Part shown: in pieces, positions 53,888 through 61,417 of the stretch
Position numbering within the stretch: position 1 is the stretch's first letter
How the letters are laid out: every line of letters starts with the position of its first letter
From: Paraglaciecola algarum
Lineage (GTDB): Bacteria; Pseudomonadota; Gammaproteobacteria; Enterobacterales; Alteromonadaceae
NCBI RefSeq assembly: GCF_021532655.1
Contig: NZ_JAKGAS010000009.1
Coordinates: 1 to 64,000 of the forward strand
Direction: 5' to 3'
Length of the DNA stretch: 64,000 nt
Notes under the pieces: generated by a model
What the model was told of the DNA's origin: nothing
Database searches by the model: none
The model's input: the letters and a program-made list of their open reading frames with translations, nothing else
Translations under genes and position numbers: made by a program

Positions 53888-54733
53888 GTGACCACAACCT
53901 TATTTGAAAATAGATATGCCATAGGGCCAAACGAAGTTAAAGGCTTTGATACACAACAATTAAGGCAAGCCTTCTTAGCTGACAATTTAATGATAGCGAA
54001 TAAAGTGTCATGGATTTATACCCATTACGAACGATTTATGGTGGGAGGCGCTGTGCCGACTTCAGCCCCATTAGCTTTAGAATCGGTAGAAGCACTTAAA
54101 TCAGATACGTTTTTAGCATCTCGAGAACTCGGTATTATTAATGTAGGTGGCGAAGGTACAATTGAGGCCGATGGGGTGAAGTATTCCATGGCTTATAAAG
54201 ACTCTTTGTACTTAGGTCGTGGCAATAAGTCAGTCATATTTGAAAGTAAAGATGCCGCTAACCCTGCTCGATACTACTTAAACTCTGCCCCTGCTCATAA
54301 AGAATATGCGAACAAAAAAATTGCCTTAAATGAAGCCAATCAACTAAACATGGGCAGTTTAGAAACAGCCAATAGACGCGACATAAACCAAACCATGATA
54401 AATACAGTGGTACAAACTTGCCAATTACAAATGGGGATCACCTGTTTAAAACCGGGTAGCGTTTGGAATACTATGCCGGCACATCAACATGATAGACGTA
54501 ATGAAGTGTACTTTTATTTTGAAGTTCCTGAGTCTCAAGCTGTGTGTCATTTTATGGGCGAGCCTCAAGAAACAAGACATATTTGGGTACATAATGAACA
54601 AGCCGTTATTTCACCACCTTGGTCAATTCATTCTGGCTCTGGTACGCAAAACTACAGTTTTATTTGGGGTATGGCGGGTGAAAACTTAGATTATAACGAC
54701 ATGGATTTCCATGCGCCTAATGAATTGAGGTAG
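53888..54733 (+). CDS. kduI: 5-dehydro-4-deoxy-D-glucuronate isomerase
   Basis: 281 residues of the KduI cupin. It converts 5-keto-4-deoxyuronate, the product of unsaturated galacturonate, to 2,5-diketo-3-deoxygluconate. The metal-binding HxH..E is at MPAHQHDRRNE (H near 197 and 199, E near 204), and a further His is in IHSGSGTQNYSFIWGM. Start is GTG at 53888 with AGGA upstream. It opens the kduI-TRAP-lacI-CE12 series of genes. No kduD partner is seen in the window. Confidence 0.95.
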   Translation: MTTTLFENRYAIGPNEVKGFDTQQLRQAFLADNLMIANKVSWIYTHYERFMVGGAVPTSAPLALESVEALKSDTFLASRELGIINVGGEGTIEADGVKYSMAYKDSLYLGRGNKSVIFESKDAANPARYYLNSAPAHKEYANKKIALNEANQLNMGSLETANRRDINQTMINTVVQTCQLQMGITCLKPGSVWNTMPAHQHDRRNEVYFYFEVPESQAVCHFMGEPQETRHIWVHNEQAVISPPWSIHSGSGTQNYSFIWGMAGENLDYNDMDFHAPNELR

Positions 54734-54741
54734 AGAAAACC

Positions 54742-55707
54742 ATGATACGCGGGATCATCTTATTAATACTAAGCGCTACCTTTTTTGGCTGTAATCAAGA
54801 CAACAAAAAAGTGCGCTTAACCTTAGGCCATGCACTCGACACACGCCATGTAGTGCATATTGCTATGGAACATATGGCGCAGCGGTTAGAGCATTATTCT
54901 AATGGCAGTATGGAAATAGTTATTTATCCTGGGGGACAATTAGGCTCAGAGCGAGAGATGATAGAGCTTTTACAAATTGGCAGTTTATCCATGACAAAAG
55001 TGTCTGCCAGCCCCCTCGAAGGTTTTGTGCCTGAAATGAAAATATTTAGTATTCCCTATTTAATGCGAGACCGAGAGCATTTTTGGCGAGTGTTAAATAG
55101 TGAGTTGGGCCAGTCATTATTAGATAAAGTTAAAGTCGCGCGTCTAAAAGGCATGGGATATTACGATGCAGGTAGCAGAAGCTTTTATACCAAAGACGCG
55201 CCGATACGTACACCAGATGACCTAACCGGCAAAAAAATTCGTGTATTAAACAGTCCTACAGCTATGGCCACAGTCAAAGCTTTAGGAGGGGCAGCAACGC
55301 CGATTGCTTTTGGTGAATTATATGCAGCCATTCAACAAGGCGTGGTAGATGGCGCAGAAAATAACCCACCTAGTTATTATTTATCACGGCATTATGAAAT
55401 TGCTCGCTATTACAGCTTGGATGAACATACTTTTGTGCCAGACGTCATTTTAGCCAGTTTGCCAGTGTGGAATGCTTTAACCAAACAACAACAAGAATGG
55501 TTTTCAAAAGCAATGGCTGATTCAGTTGAGTTTCAAAAATCCCTATGGCAAACAGAGTCTGATAAAGCCTTAGCCACGGTTAAAGCCGAAGGGGTTGAAG
55601 TCATTTATCCCGACAAAAAAGCTTTCCAAGACAAAGTAATCCCCTTCCATGCCACGTTTGACAATTCCCCTATTGCCAAACAAATCAAAATAATTAAACA
55701 AATGTAG
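54742..55707 (+). CDS. dctP: TRAP transporter solute-binding protein (DctP family)
   Basis: 321 residues with a lipoprotein-like signal (ATFFGC, Cys near 17). The DctP signature runs through GHALDTRHVVHIAMEHMAQRLE, GGQLGSEREMIELLQIG, the arginine-containing GKKIRVLNSPTAMATVKALGG and QGVVDGAENNPPSYYLSRH. The conserved Arg binds the substrate carboxylate. Context with KduI and UxaA/B implies galacturonate or unsaturated uronate as substrate. It is 8 bp downstream of kduI. Confidence 0.92.
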   Translation: MIRGIILLILSATFFGCNQDNKKVRLTLGHALDTRHVVHIAMEHMAQRLEHYSNGSMEIVIYPGGQLGSEREMIELLQIGSLSMTKVSASPLEGFVPEMKIFSIPYLMRDREHFWRVLNSELGQSLLDKVKVARLKGMGYYDAGSRSFYTKDAPIRTPDDLTGKKIRVLNSPTAMATVKALGGAATPIAFGELYAAIQQGVVDGAENNPPSYYLSRHYEIARYYSLDEHTFVPDVILASLPVWNALTKQQQEWFSKAMADSVEFQKSLWQTESDKALATVKAEGVEVIYPDKKAFQDKVIPFHATFDNSPIAKQIKIIKQM

Positions 55708-55717
55708 GCTACTCGGA

Positions 55718-56200
55718 ATGCAACAATTAATGACTTTAATTAATCATATTTTAGAAAAATTACTCATGCTAATGATGTTTTTTATAATTGCTACTGTCAC
55801 CTGGCAAGTCTTTTCCCGCTTTATTTTACAGTCGCCAAGCTCCTATACTGAAGAGCTGGCCCGCTATTTATTAATTTGGATTGGTATTCTGGGTGCCGCT
55901 TACGCTTATCGCACCAAAGCACACTTAGGTTTAGATATAGTGGTTCAGAAATTACAACCTGCAAAGCAGAAATTAGCCCGAATAATAGTCGAGTGTATGG
56001 TAATAATTTTCGCAGTTTGTATTTTAATTTACGGAGGCTTAAATTTAGTAAGTATTACCTTAGAATTAAAACAAACCTCAGCGGCCCTAGGCTTGCAAAT
56101 GGGTTATGTATACACAGTTATTCCTATTTCAGGTTGTCTTATCTGCTTATTTTCTTTCTCAAATATTATTAATCTTGTTAACCACCAAGGGGCTAAATAA
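55718..56200 (+). CDS. dctQ: TRAP transporter small membrane subunit (DctQ family)
   Basis: 160 residues with four predicted membrane helices. The family pattern WQVFSRFILQSPSSYTEELARYLLIWIGILGAAYAYRTKAHLGLD is visible in the first half. It joins the DctM permease in the inner membrane. Its stop overlaps the dctM start by one base (TAATG). Confidence 0.9.
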   Translation: MQQLMTLINHILEKLLMLMMFFIIATVTWQVFSRFILQSPSSYTEELARYLLIWIGILGAAYAYRTKAHLGLDIVVQKLQPAKQKLARIIVECMVIIFAVCILIYGGLNLVSITLELKQTSAALGLQMGYVYTVIPISGCLICLFSFSNIINLVNHQGAK

Positions 56201-57498
56201 TGGACATGACAGCTTTAGTATTATTGGCCGTATTTTTTATATTACTCTTTTTAAACGTACCCATTTCGGTGTGTATCGGTTTAGCCACTATGTCGGCGTT
56301 ACTAATGCACATAGATTTTACCGCAGCCACCACCACCATAGCCCAACAAATATCTGGGGGCATAGACAGCTTTGCACTACTCGCCATTCCTTTTTTTATT
56401 GTATCCGGTTTAATTATGGGACAAGGCGGAATAGCCAAAAGACTAATTGAAAGTGCCATGGCTTTGATTGGCTTTTTACCCGGTGGTTTAGCTTTGGTTA
56501 ATGTCATGTCATGTATGTTATTCGGTGCTATATCAGGCTCAGCCGTGGCAGCAACATCGGCCATTGGTAGCTTTATGGTGCCTGAGATGAAAAAGCATGG
56601 TTACGATGAAAACTTCGCAGCTGCTGTTACCTGTACCGCAGCTACAACTGGGTTATTGATCCCACCGAGTAATATATTAATTATTTATGCCATAGCCAGT
56701 GGAGGAGTATCCATTGCCGCCTTATTTATTGCCGGATATTTACCAGGAATACTAGTGGGGCTGGCGCTAATGATGGTTTGTTCGATTTATGCCATCCATA
56801 ACAAATACCCAGTGACAGCACGTTTACCCTTTAAAATAGTGGTTGAGAAAGTGTTTGCCGCCCTACCTAGTCTAATGTTGGTGGTAGTAGTAATTGGTGG
56901 CATTATTATGGGAGTGTTTACCGCTACAGAAGCTGGTGCGATTGCAGTTCTCTATGCCCTTGTTTTAGCAGTGGGAATTTATAAAGAAATCCCGTTGTCG
57001 TCGTTACCAAAACTATTTTTAAAAGCCTGCGAAACAACCGCCATTGTAATGCTAATTATTGGCGCTTCGTCGGCCATGTCTTGGTTGTTATCTTATGCCC
57101 ATATTCCACAGGCAATCAGTGACTTCTTTCTAACCTTAAGTGACAATCCTATAATCATCTTACTCTTAATCAACTTAATATTGATTTTAGTAGGAGCCTT
57201 TATTGATATGACACCGGCTGTATTAATTTTTACACCGATATTTTTGCCTGTAGCAGAACAATTTGGCATGTCACCGATTCAGTTTGGAATTATGTTAGTA
57301 CTTAACCTGTGTATAGGTTTGGTATCACCGCCCGTTGGCAGTGTATTATTTGTCAGTTGTGCTGTAGCAAAAACCTCTATACACAAGATAATAAAACCTA
57401 TGTTACCCTTATATTTTGTGATGTTTCTAGTATTGCTGATGGTGACGTATATACCTGCAATTAGTGAAGCTTTACCTAGACTCTTTGGATTGATTTAA
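56200..57498 (+). CDS. dctM: TRAP transporter large permease (DctM family)
   Basis: 432 residues with about 12 membrane helices. Family segments include PFFIVSGLIMGQGGIAKRL, GAISGSAVAATSAIGSFMVPEMKKHGYDENFAAAVT, PPSNILIIYA and SPPVGSVLFVSCAVAKTS. It forms the sodium-coupled conducting subunit with DctQ, supplied by the DctP binding protein. It ends 69 bp before the lacI-type gene. Confidence 0.93.
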   Translation: MDMTALVLLAVFFILLFLNVPISVCIGLATMSALLMHIDFTAATTTIAQQISGGIDSFALLAIPFFIVSGLIMGQGGIAKRLIESAMALIGFLPGGLALVNVMSCMLFGAISGSAVAATSAIGSFMVPEMKKHGYDENFAAAVTCTAATTGLLIPPSNILIIYAIASGGVSIAALFIAGYLPGILVGLALMMVCSIYAIHNKYPVTARLPFKIVVEKVFAALPSLMLVVVVIGGIIMGVFTATEAGAIAVLYALVLAVGIYKEIPLSSLPKLFLKACETTAIVMLIIGASSAMSWLLSYAHIPQAISDFFLTLSDNPIIILLLINLILILVGAFIDMTPAVLIFTPIFLPVAEQFGMSPIQFGIMLVLNLCIGLVSPPVGSVLFVSCAVAKTSIHKIIKPMLPLYFVMFLVLLMVTYIPAISEALPRLFGLI

Positions 57499-57499
57499 A

Positions 57500-57552
57500 T
57501 TTAATCTCACACATTCACCTGTGATACAATAATGTAGATTTGTGAGATTAAA
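57500..57552. repeat. 12-bp inverted repeat between dctM and the lacI-type gene
   Basis: TTTAATCTCACA (57500-57511) pairs perfectly with TGTGAGATTAAA (57541-57552) across 29 bp. An A-run follows. It could be a long-loop terminator or attenuator, or an operator region of the regulator gene starting at 57567. Confidence 0.6.
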
Positions 57553-57566
57553 AAAAGAAATAACAT

Positions 57567-58601
57567 ATGGATAATAAAGTTAAAAGTACTATTAATGATG
57601 TTGCTCGCGAGGCAGGTGTATCTAAAAGGACTGTGTCTAGAGTGATTAACGGCTCGCCTTCAGTTGGCCAAGCCACTCGTGAGCGCATAGATGCAGTAAT
57701 CAAAGAATTGAATTTTCAACCTGACAAACAAGCTCGGGGCTTAGCCTCTAAAAAGTCTTATTTGTTAGGTTTGATTTATGACAATCCAGATGCCTTATAC
57801 ATAGACCAAGTGCAAAGAGGTTGTTTAACTGTTTGTACCAATTTAGGCTATGAGTTAGTGGTCCATCCTTGCCATTGGCAAGAAGATGATTTTGTTGAAG
57901 ATTGCTTGAATTTTATCAGCCGTTCAAATGTAGATGGCGTATTAATTTTGCCACCGGTATCTGAGAGCAAAAAGCTAGCCAGTGCCCTTAGAGCAAATAA
58001 TCACCCTTATGTGAGAATTGCCTCGGCTGACTTAGATGATCACGCAAACATAGTTATCTCAAACGAACGCGAAGCCATGCAAGACATAGCAGAACATTTA
58101 GTTTCACTGGGGCACAAAGATATTGCCATGATCAGTGGCCCTAGCCCGTTTTGTTCATCAAGAGAACGTCTTGAAGGTTTTACTGACTCATTAAAAAAAC
58201 TCAATATTGATTTACCTGCACATAGAGTAATTGAAGGTCAAAACAGTTACGAAAGTGGTCTTGAAATAGCCAAGAATATTTTTAGTGGTACTGACTTACC
58301 GACAGCTATTTTTGCTAACAATGACGAAATGGCAGCTGGCGTAATAAGAGTAGCAAGTGACTTAGGCATAAAAATCCCTGAACAAGTATCATTAGCTGGG
58401 TTTGACGATAATATTTTTGCATCTCGTATTATTCCTTCTTTAACTACCTTAAGACGTCCTGTGCAAGAAATATCTGTGGTAGCCACCAAAAAATTGATCC
58501 AAGCTATTAACCCACAAAACAAAGCAGTAGAACAAACGACTGTTATCAAACCCTACTTAATTACTCGGGAATCCACCGCTAAATGTATAAAAGAAGACTA
58601 A
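57567..58601 (+). CDS. LacI-family regulator of uronate utilisation
   Basis: 344 residues. The helix-turn-helix is TINDVAREAGVSKRTVSRVINGSPS, followed by hinge residues PDKQARGLASKK and a sugar-binding core (YLLGLIYDNPDALYIDQVQ, FANNDEMAAGV, LAGFDDNIFAS). It is the best candidate to bind the two palindromes between uxaB and kduI. Its 3' end overlaps the CE12 gene by 19 bp, so it is co-transcribed with that esterase. Confidence 0.92.
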   Translation: MDNKVKSTINDVAREAGVSKRTVSRVINGSPSVGQATRERIDAVIKELNFQPDKQARGLASKKSYLLGLIYDNPDALYIDQVQRGCLTVCTNLGYELVVHPCHWQEDDFVEDCLNFISRSNVDGVLILPPVSESKKLASALRANNHPYVRIASADLDDHANIVISNEREAMQDIAEHLVSLGHKDIAMISGPSPFCSSRERLEGFTDSLKKLNIDLPAHRVIEGQNSYESGLEIAKNIFSGTDLPTAIFANNDEMAAGVIRVASDLGIKIPEQVSLAGFDDNIFASRIIPSLTTLRRPVQEISVVATKKLIQAINPQNKAVEQTTVIKPYLITRESTAKCIKED

Positions 58602-59374
58602 TTCAACACTTTGTATGCTTAATTATTGTAACTAGTGTCTTAGTTAAAAGTACTGCTTTTGCTAAACCACAGTTGTTTATGGCCGGTGATTCAACCATGG
58701 CCATCAAACACCCCAAAGATTACCCAGAAACAGGTTGGGGTGTGCCATTTTCGGAATTTTTTTCTGAACAAATTAGCGTCATCAACCTAGCTAAAAATGG
58801 CCGTAGTACCCGCACATTTATGGCCGAAGGCTTATGGCAAAAAATTTTAGACGACCTACAAAAAGGTGATTTTGTCATTATTCAATTTGGCCATAACGAT
58901 GAATCAGCTAAGAAAAAAGATAGATATACTACACCACAAGAATACCAAAATAATTTAAGCTTAATGATAGAGCAAGTGCGAAAGAAAGGCGCACAGCCGA
59001 TTTTAATGAGCTCAGTGACACGTCGCTATTTTGTTTCTGATAAAGATAATCTTATAGGCGAAACCCACCCTTATTCAAAACTGGTTAGGCAGGTTGCTGA
59101 GCAAACCAAAGTCACCTTTTTCGATATGGATAAAATCACCAGAGAATATTTTCAATCCATGGGCGATGAATTATCTAGCCTGCGTTTTATGCATATTAAA
59201 CCAAGCATCCATCCAAATTACCCAAATGGTGTAAAAGACAACACCCACTTTAACCACCTGGGCGCCCGTGAAGTAGCACAGTTGGTATTAGCCGAATTAA
59301 AGTCATCGAACCACCCATTAATTCAATTTGTTCGAAAGGCTGATCCAAAACATTTAACCTATCGTTATCATTGA
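58583..59374 (+). CDS. Rhamnogalacturonan acetylesterase (CE12, SGNH fold)
   Basis: 263 residues with a signal peptide ending near TAFAK. SGNH blocks are seen: MAGDSTMA (Ser near 36), LAKNGRSTRTF, QFGHNDES near 104 and the catalytic dyad in KDNTHFNHLGA (D and H near 219 and 222). CE12 enzymes remove acetyl groups from rhamnogalacturonan I, opening the backbone to lyases and hydrolases. The start codon lies inside the end of the lacI-type gene. Confidence 0.93.
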   Translation: MYKRRLIQHFVCLIIVTSVLVKSTAFAKPQLFMAGDSTMAIKHPKDYPETGWGVPFSEFFSEQISVINLAKNGRSTRTFMAEGLWQKILDDLQKGDFVIIQFGHNDESAKKKDRYTTPQEYQNNLSLMIEQVRKKGAQPILMSSVTRRYFVSDKDNLIGETHPYSKLVRQVAEQTKVTFFDMDKITREYFQSMGDELSSLRFMHIKPSIHPNYPNGVKDNTHFNHLGAREVAQLVLAELKSSNHPLIQFVRKADPKHLTYRYH

Positions 59375-59440
59375 TTTAATTTTTGTGAATAGAGTTTTCT
59401 GCGCTATATTCAATTACATATACATAAATAGTTGTTGAAA

Positions 59441-60418
59441 ATGAAACCGTTCTACAAAACATCCACGGCAATTCCCCATCTACAAAGGTTTACGTTACTT
59501 GCAATAACTTTAGCACTAAATTTTATATATATATCCGCGATAAATGCCTGTGAACTTGTTAACAATGAAAACGAGAAAGTACTAGTCTTCCCGCCAAAAT
59601 CAGATTCTCTACAGCCAGAAAAGGATTACATATTTCAACTATTAAAATTAGTATTACAAAAATCTGAAGATAAATATGGTCCTTGTATTGCAAAGCTACA
59701 TAAATATAAATTACCTCTAGCAAGGATTGAGCTGTATCTAGAAAACAACCATTTATTAAACGTTGTGGCCTTAACAGCCAACACACTTAGAGATGAGCGT
59801 TTTAGACCTGTCCCCATACCCATTTCAAAAGGGCTGATGGGATACAGACTATTTATCATTCGTAATGATGCTCAAGAAAAATTCAACAATGTAAATTCAC
59901 TACAAGACTTACAAAATTTTGTTGCGGGTCAAGGTATTGGCTGGCCCGATGTAGATGTATTAAATCAAAATAACTTACCTGTGCAAGAAGCGGGAAGCAT
60001 CAAAACCCTGATTGATATGTTAGTTCATGAAAGGTTTGATTATTTTCCTCGAGGCTCTTTGCAAATCATTACAGAATTAAATACCTACGGAGATAAGCCG
60101 GTTCAGATAGAAAAACACTTAGTTCTGCGTTATCCAAGTTTAACGGCTTTTTATGTCAATAAACAAAATGAAGGACTGGCCGAACGGTTGGAATATGGAC
60201 TAAATAAAACCATTGATGACGGGAGTTTTGACCAGTTCTTTTTTTCACACCCCTCTTCCATTGAAGCTGTTGCAAACTTAGATCTCAAAAATAAAACTGT
60301 ATTGCAAATATGTAATCCCATCTTGCCTAAATGGGTACCAATCAATCAAAATAAATATTGGTTAGAGCCTTGGCCTAAAGATTTTCAAAATACAGGGTGT
60401 AATATCAAACACGATTAA
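59441..60418 (+). CDS. Periplasmic solute-binding-like protein of unknown ligand
   Basis: About 325 residues with a membrane or signal helix (LLAITLALNFIYISAINAC). The rest follows the pattern of extracellular family 3 solute-binding domains (LLKLVLQKSEDKYG, KGLMGYRLFIIRNDAQEKF, LAERLEYGLNKTIDDGSFDQFF). No transporter or signalling partner lies beside it. The C-terminal half ends in a segment rich in aromatic residues and contains two isolated cysteines. ATG 59441 was chosen over TTG 59432. It could sense or bind an oligosaccharide, but this is unsupported beyond fold. It converges with the esterase gene, overlapping by 4 bp. Confidence 0.65.
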   Translation: MKPFYKTSTAIPHLQRFTLLAITLALNFIYISAINACELVNNENEKVLVFPPKSDSLQPEKDYIFQLLKLVLQKSEDKYGPCIAKLHKYKLPLARIELYLENNHLLNVVALTANTLRDERFRPVPIPISKGLMGYRLFIIRNDAQEKFNNVNSLQDLQNFVAGQGIGWPDVDVLNQNNLPVQEAGSIKTLIDMLVHERFDYFPRGSLQIITELNTYGDKPVQIEKHLVLRYPSLTAFYVNKQNEGLAERLEYGLNKTIDDGSFDQFFFSHPSSIEAVANLDLKNKTVLQICNPILPKWVPINQNKYWLEPWPKDFQNTGCNIKHD

Positions 60419-61377
60419 TTTTCTAAAAACTTTACCATTTTTTGGCCGACAATTGATAAATAAGGCTCGAACAGCCAAAAAGTATGCATCACATCATTAA
60501 GCTGAATATATTGATTAGAAATATTGTGCCGAGATAGCTCGGAGAGTACTTTATCTTTACCAGCAGTAAAGCGCATTTGGCCACTGCTGATAACTAGAGT
60601 AGCAGGTGAATTTTGGTTAATATGATTAACTGCTGAGGCCTGTCGCCAGATTTCTGGAGCTTCTTCATAGGTATTACCAAACCATAATGAAGCCGCAGCA
60701 TCACGACCTTTCTTGGTTTCGTACTTTAATGCAAGCGGGTGTTCAAAATCCAACAGTCCATCCAACACCACCAATGCTTGTACTTGAGTGTTTTTCTGCT
60801 CAATTCCTTTTTTGAATAATGTTTTATCCGCTGTATTAGCAATTAACGCAGCCATTTGTCCACCAGAAGAGCCGCCCACTAACACTAACTTGTCTGAACT
60901 TAGGCCGAATTTACTGCCCTGTGATCTTAACCAATCAATACCGTGATTTAGATCTTCCAAGCCAGCGGGATACAGCGCTTCGACTGATAAACGATATTCT
61001 GGAATGACTACTTGGTAGCCCTTTTTAGATAATGTATTAGCTAACAAATACATATGAGATTTATTGCCAGAACGCCAGCCTCCCCCATGCACCAAAATAA
61101 TAGTGTGGGGCTTGAGGTTATTTGCATCAGGAAGAAACAAGTCGAGATGTAATGTTCGCTTACCTACTTTTCGATAAGGAATATCGAACAGAATACTTTG
61201 TTGTGCGTTAAACCTTAATTTAGGCAGGCTTATTTCGGGGTATTTCTGCTGATAACGTTGAAAACGTTCGAATACGGTATAGCTATCGTCTATCAAAAAT
61301 GAATTTGCAAAAAGTGCACTACTTAATAAGCATGATGCTAAAACAAAGCATTTTATGCTAAATACAAGATAGTACAC
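60415..61377 (-). CDS. Secreted alpha/beta-hydrolase, carbohydrate esterase-like
   Basis: 320 residues with a signal peptide ending near ALFAN. An alpha/beta fold follows, with oxyanion-hole HGGGWRSGNK, nucleophile elbow VGGSSGGQM (Ser near 171), a candidate acid in AGKDKVLS and the catalytic His in VMHTFWLF. It resembles BD-FAE-like and other xylan/pectin esterases that act on esterified glycans. It follows the DUF4861-GH105 gene on the same strand after 40 bp, so they are likely co-transcribed. A ferulic-acid or acetyl ester substrate is possible. Confidence 0.8.
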   Translation of the reverse strand: MYYLVFSIKCFVLASCLLSSALFANSFLIDDSYTVFERFQRYQQKYPEISLPKLRFNAQQSILFDIPYRKVGKRTLHLDLFLPDANNLKPHTIILVHGGGWRSGNKSHMYLLANTLSKKGYQVVIPEYRLSVEALYPAGLEDLNHGIDWLRSQGSKFGLSSDKLVLVGGSSGGQMAALIANTADKTLFKKGIEQKNTQVQALVVLDGLLDFEHPLALKYETKKGRDAAASLWFGNTYEEAPEIWRQASAVNHINQNSPATLVISSGQMRFTAGKDKVLSELSRHNISNQYIQLNDVMHTFWLFEPYLSIVGQKMVKFLEN

Positions 61378-61417
61378 TTAACTATGCCTAGGTTATTTTA
61401 CTAAAATAACTCCTTAG

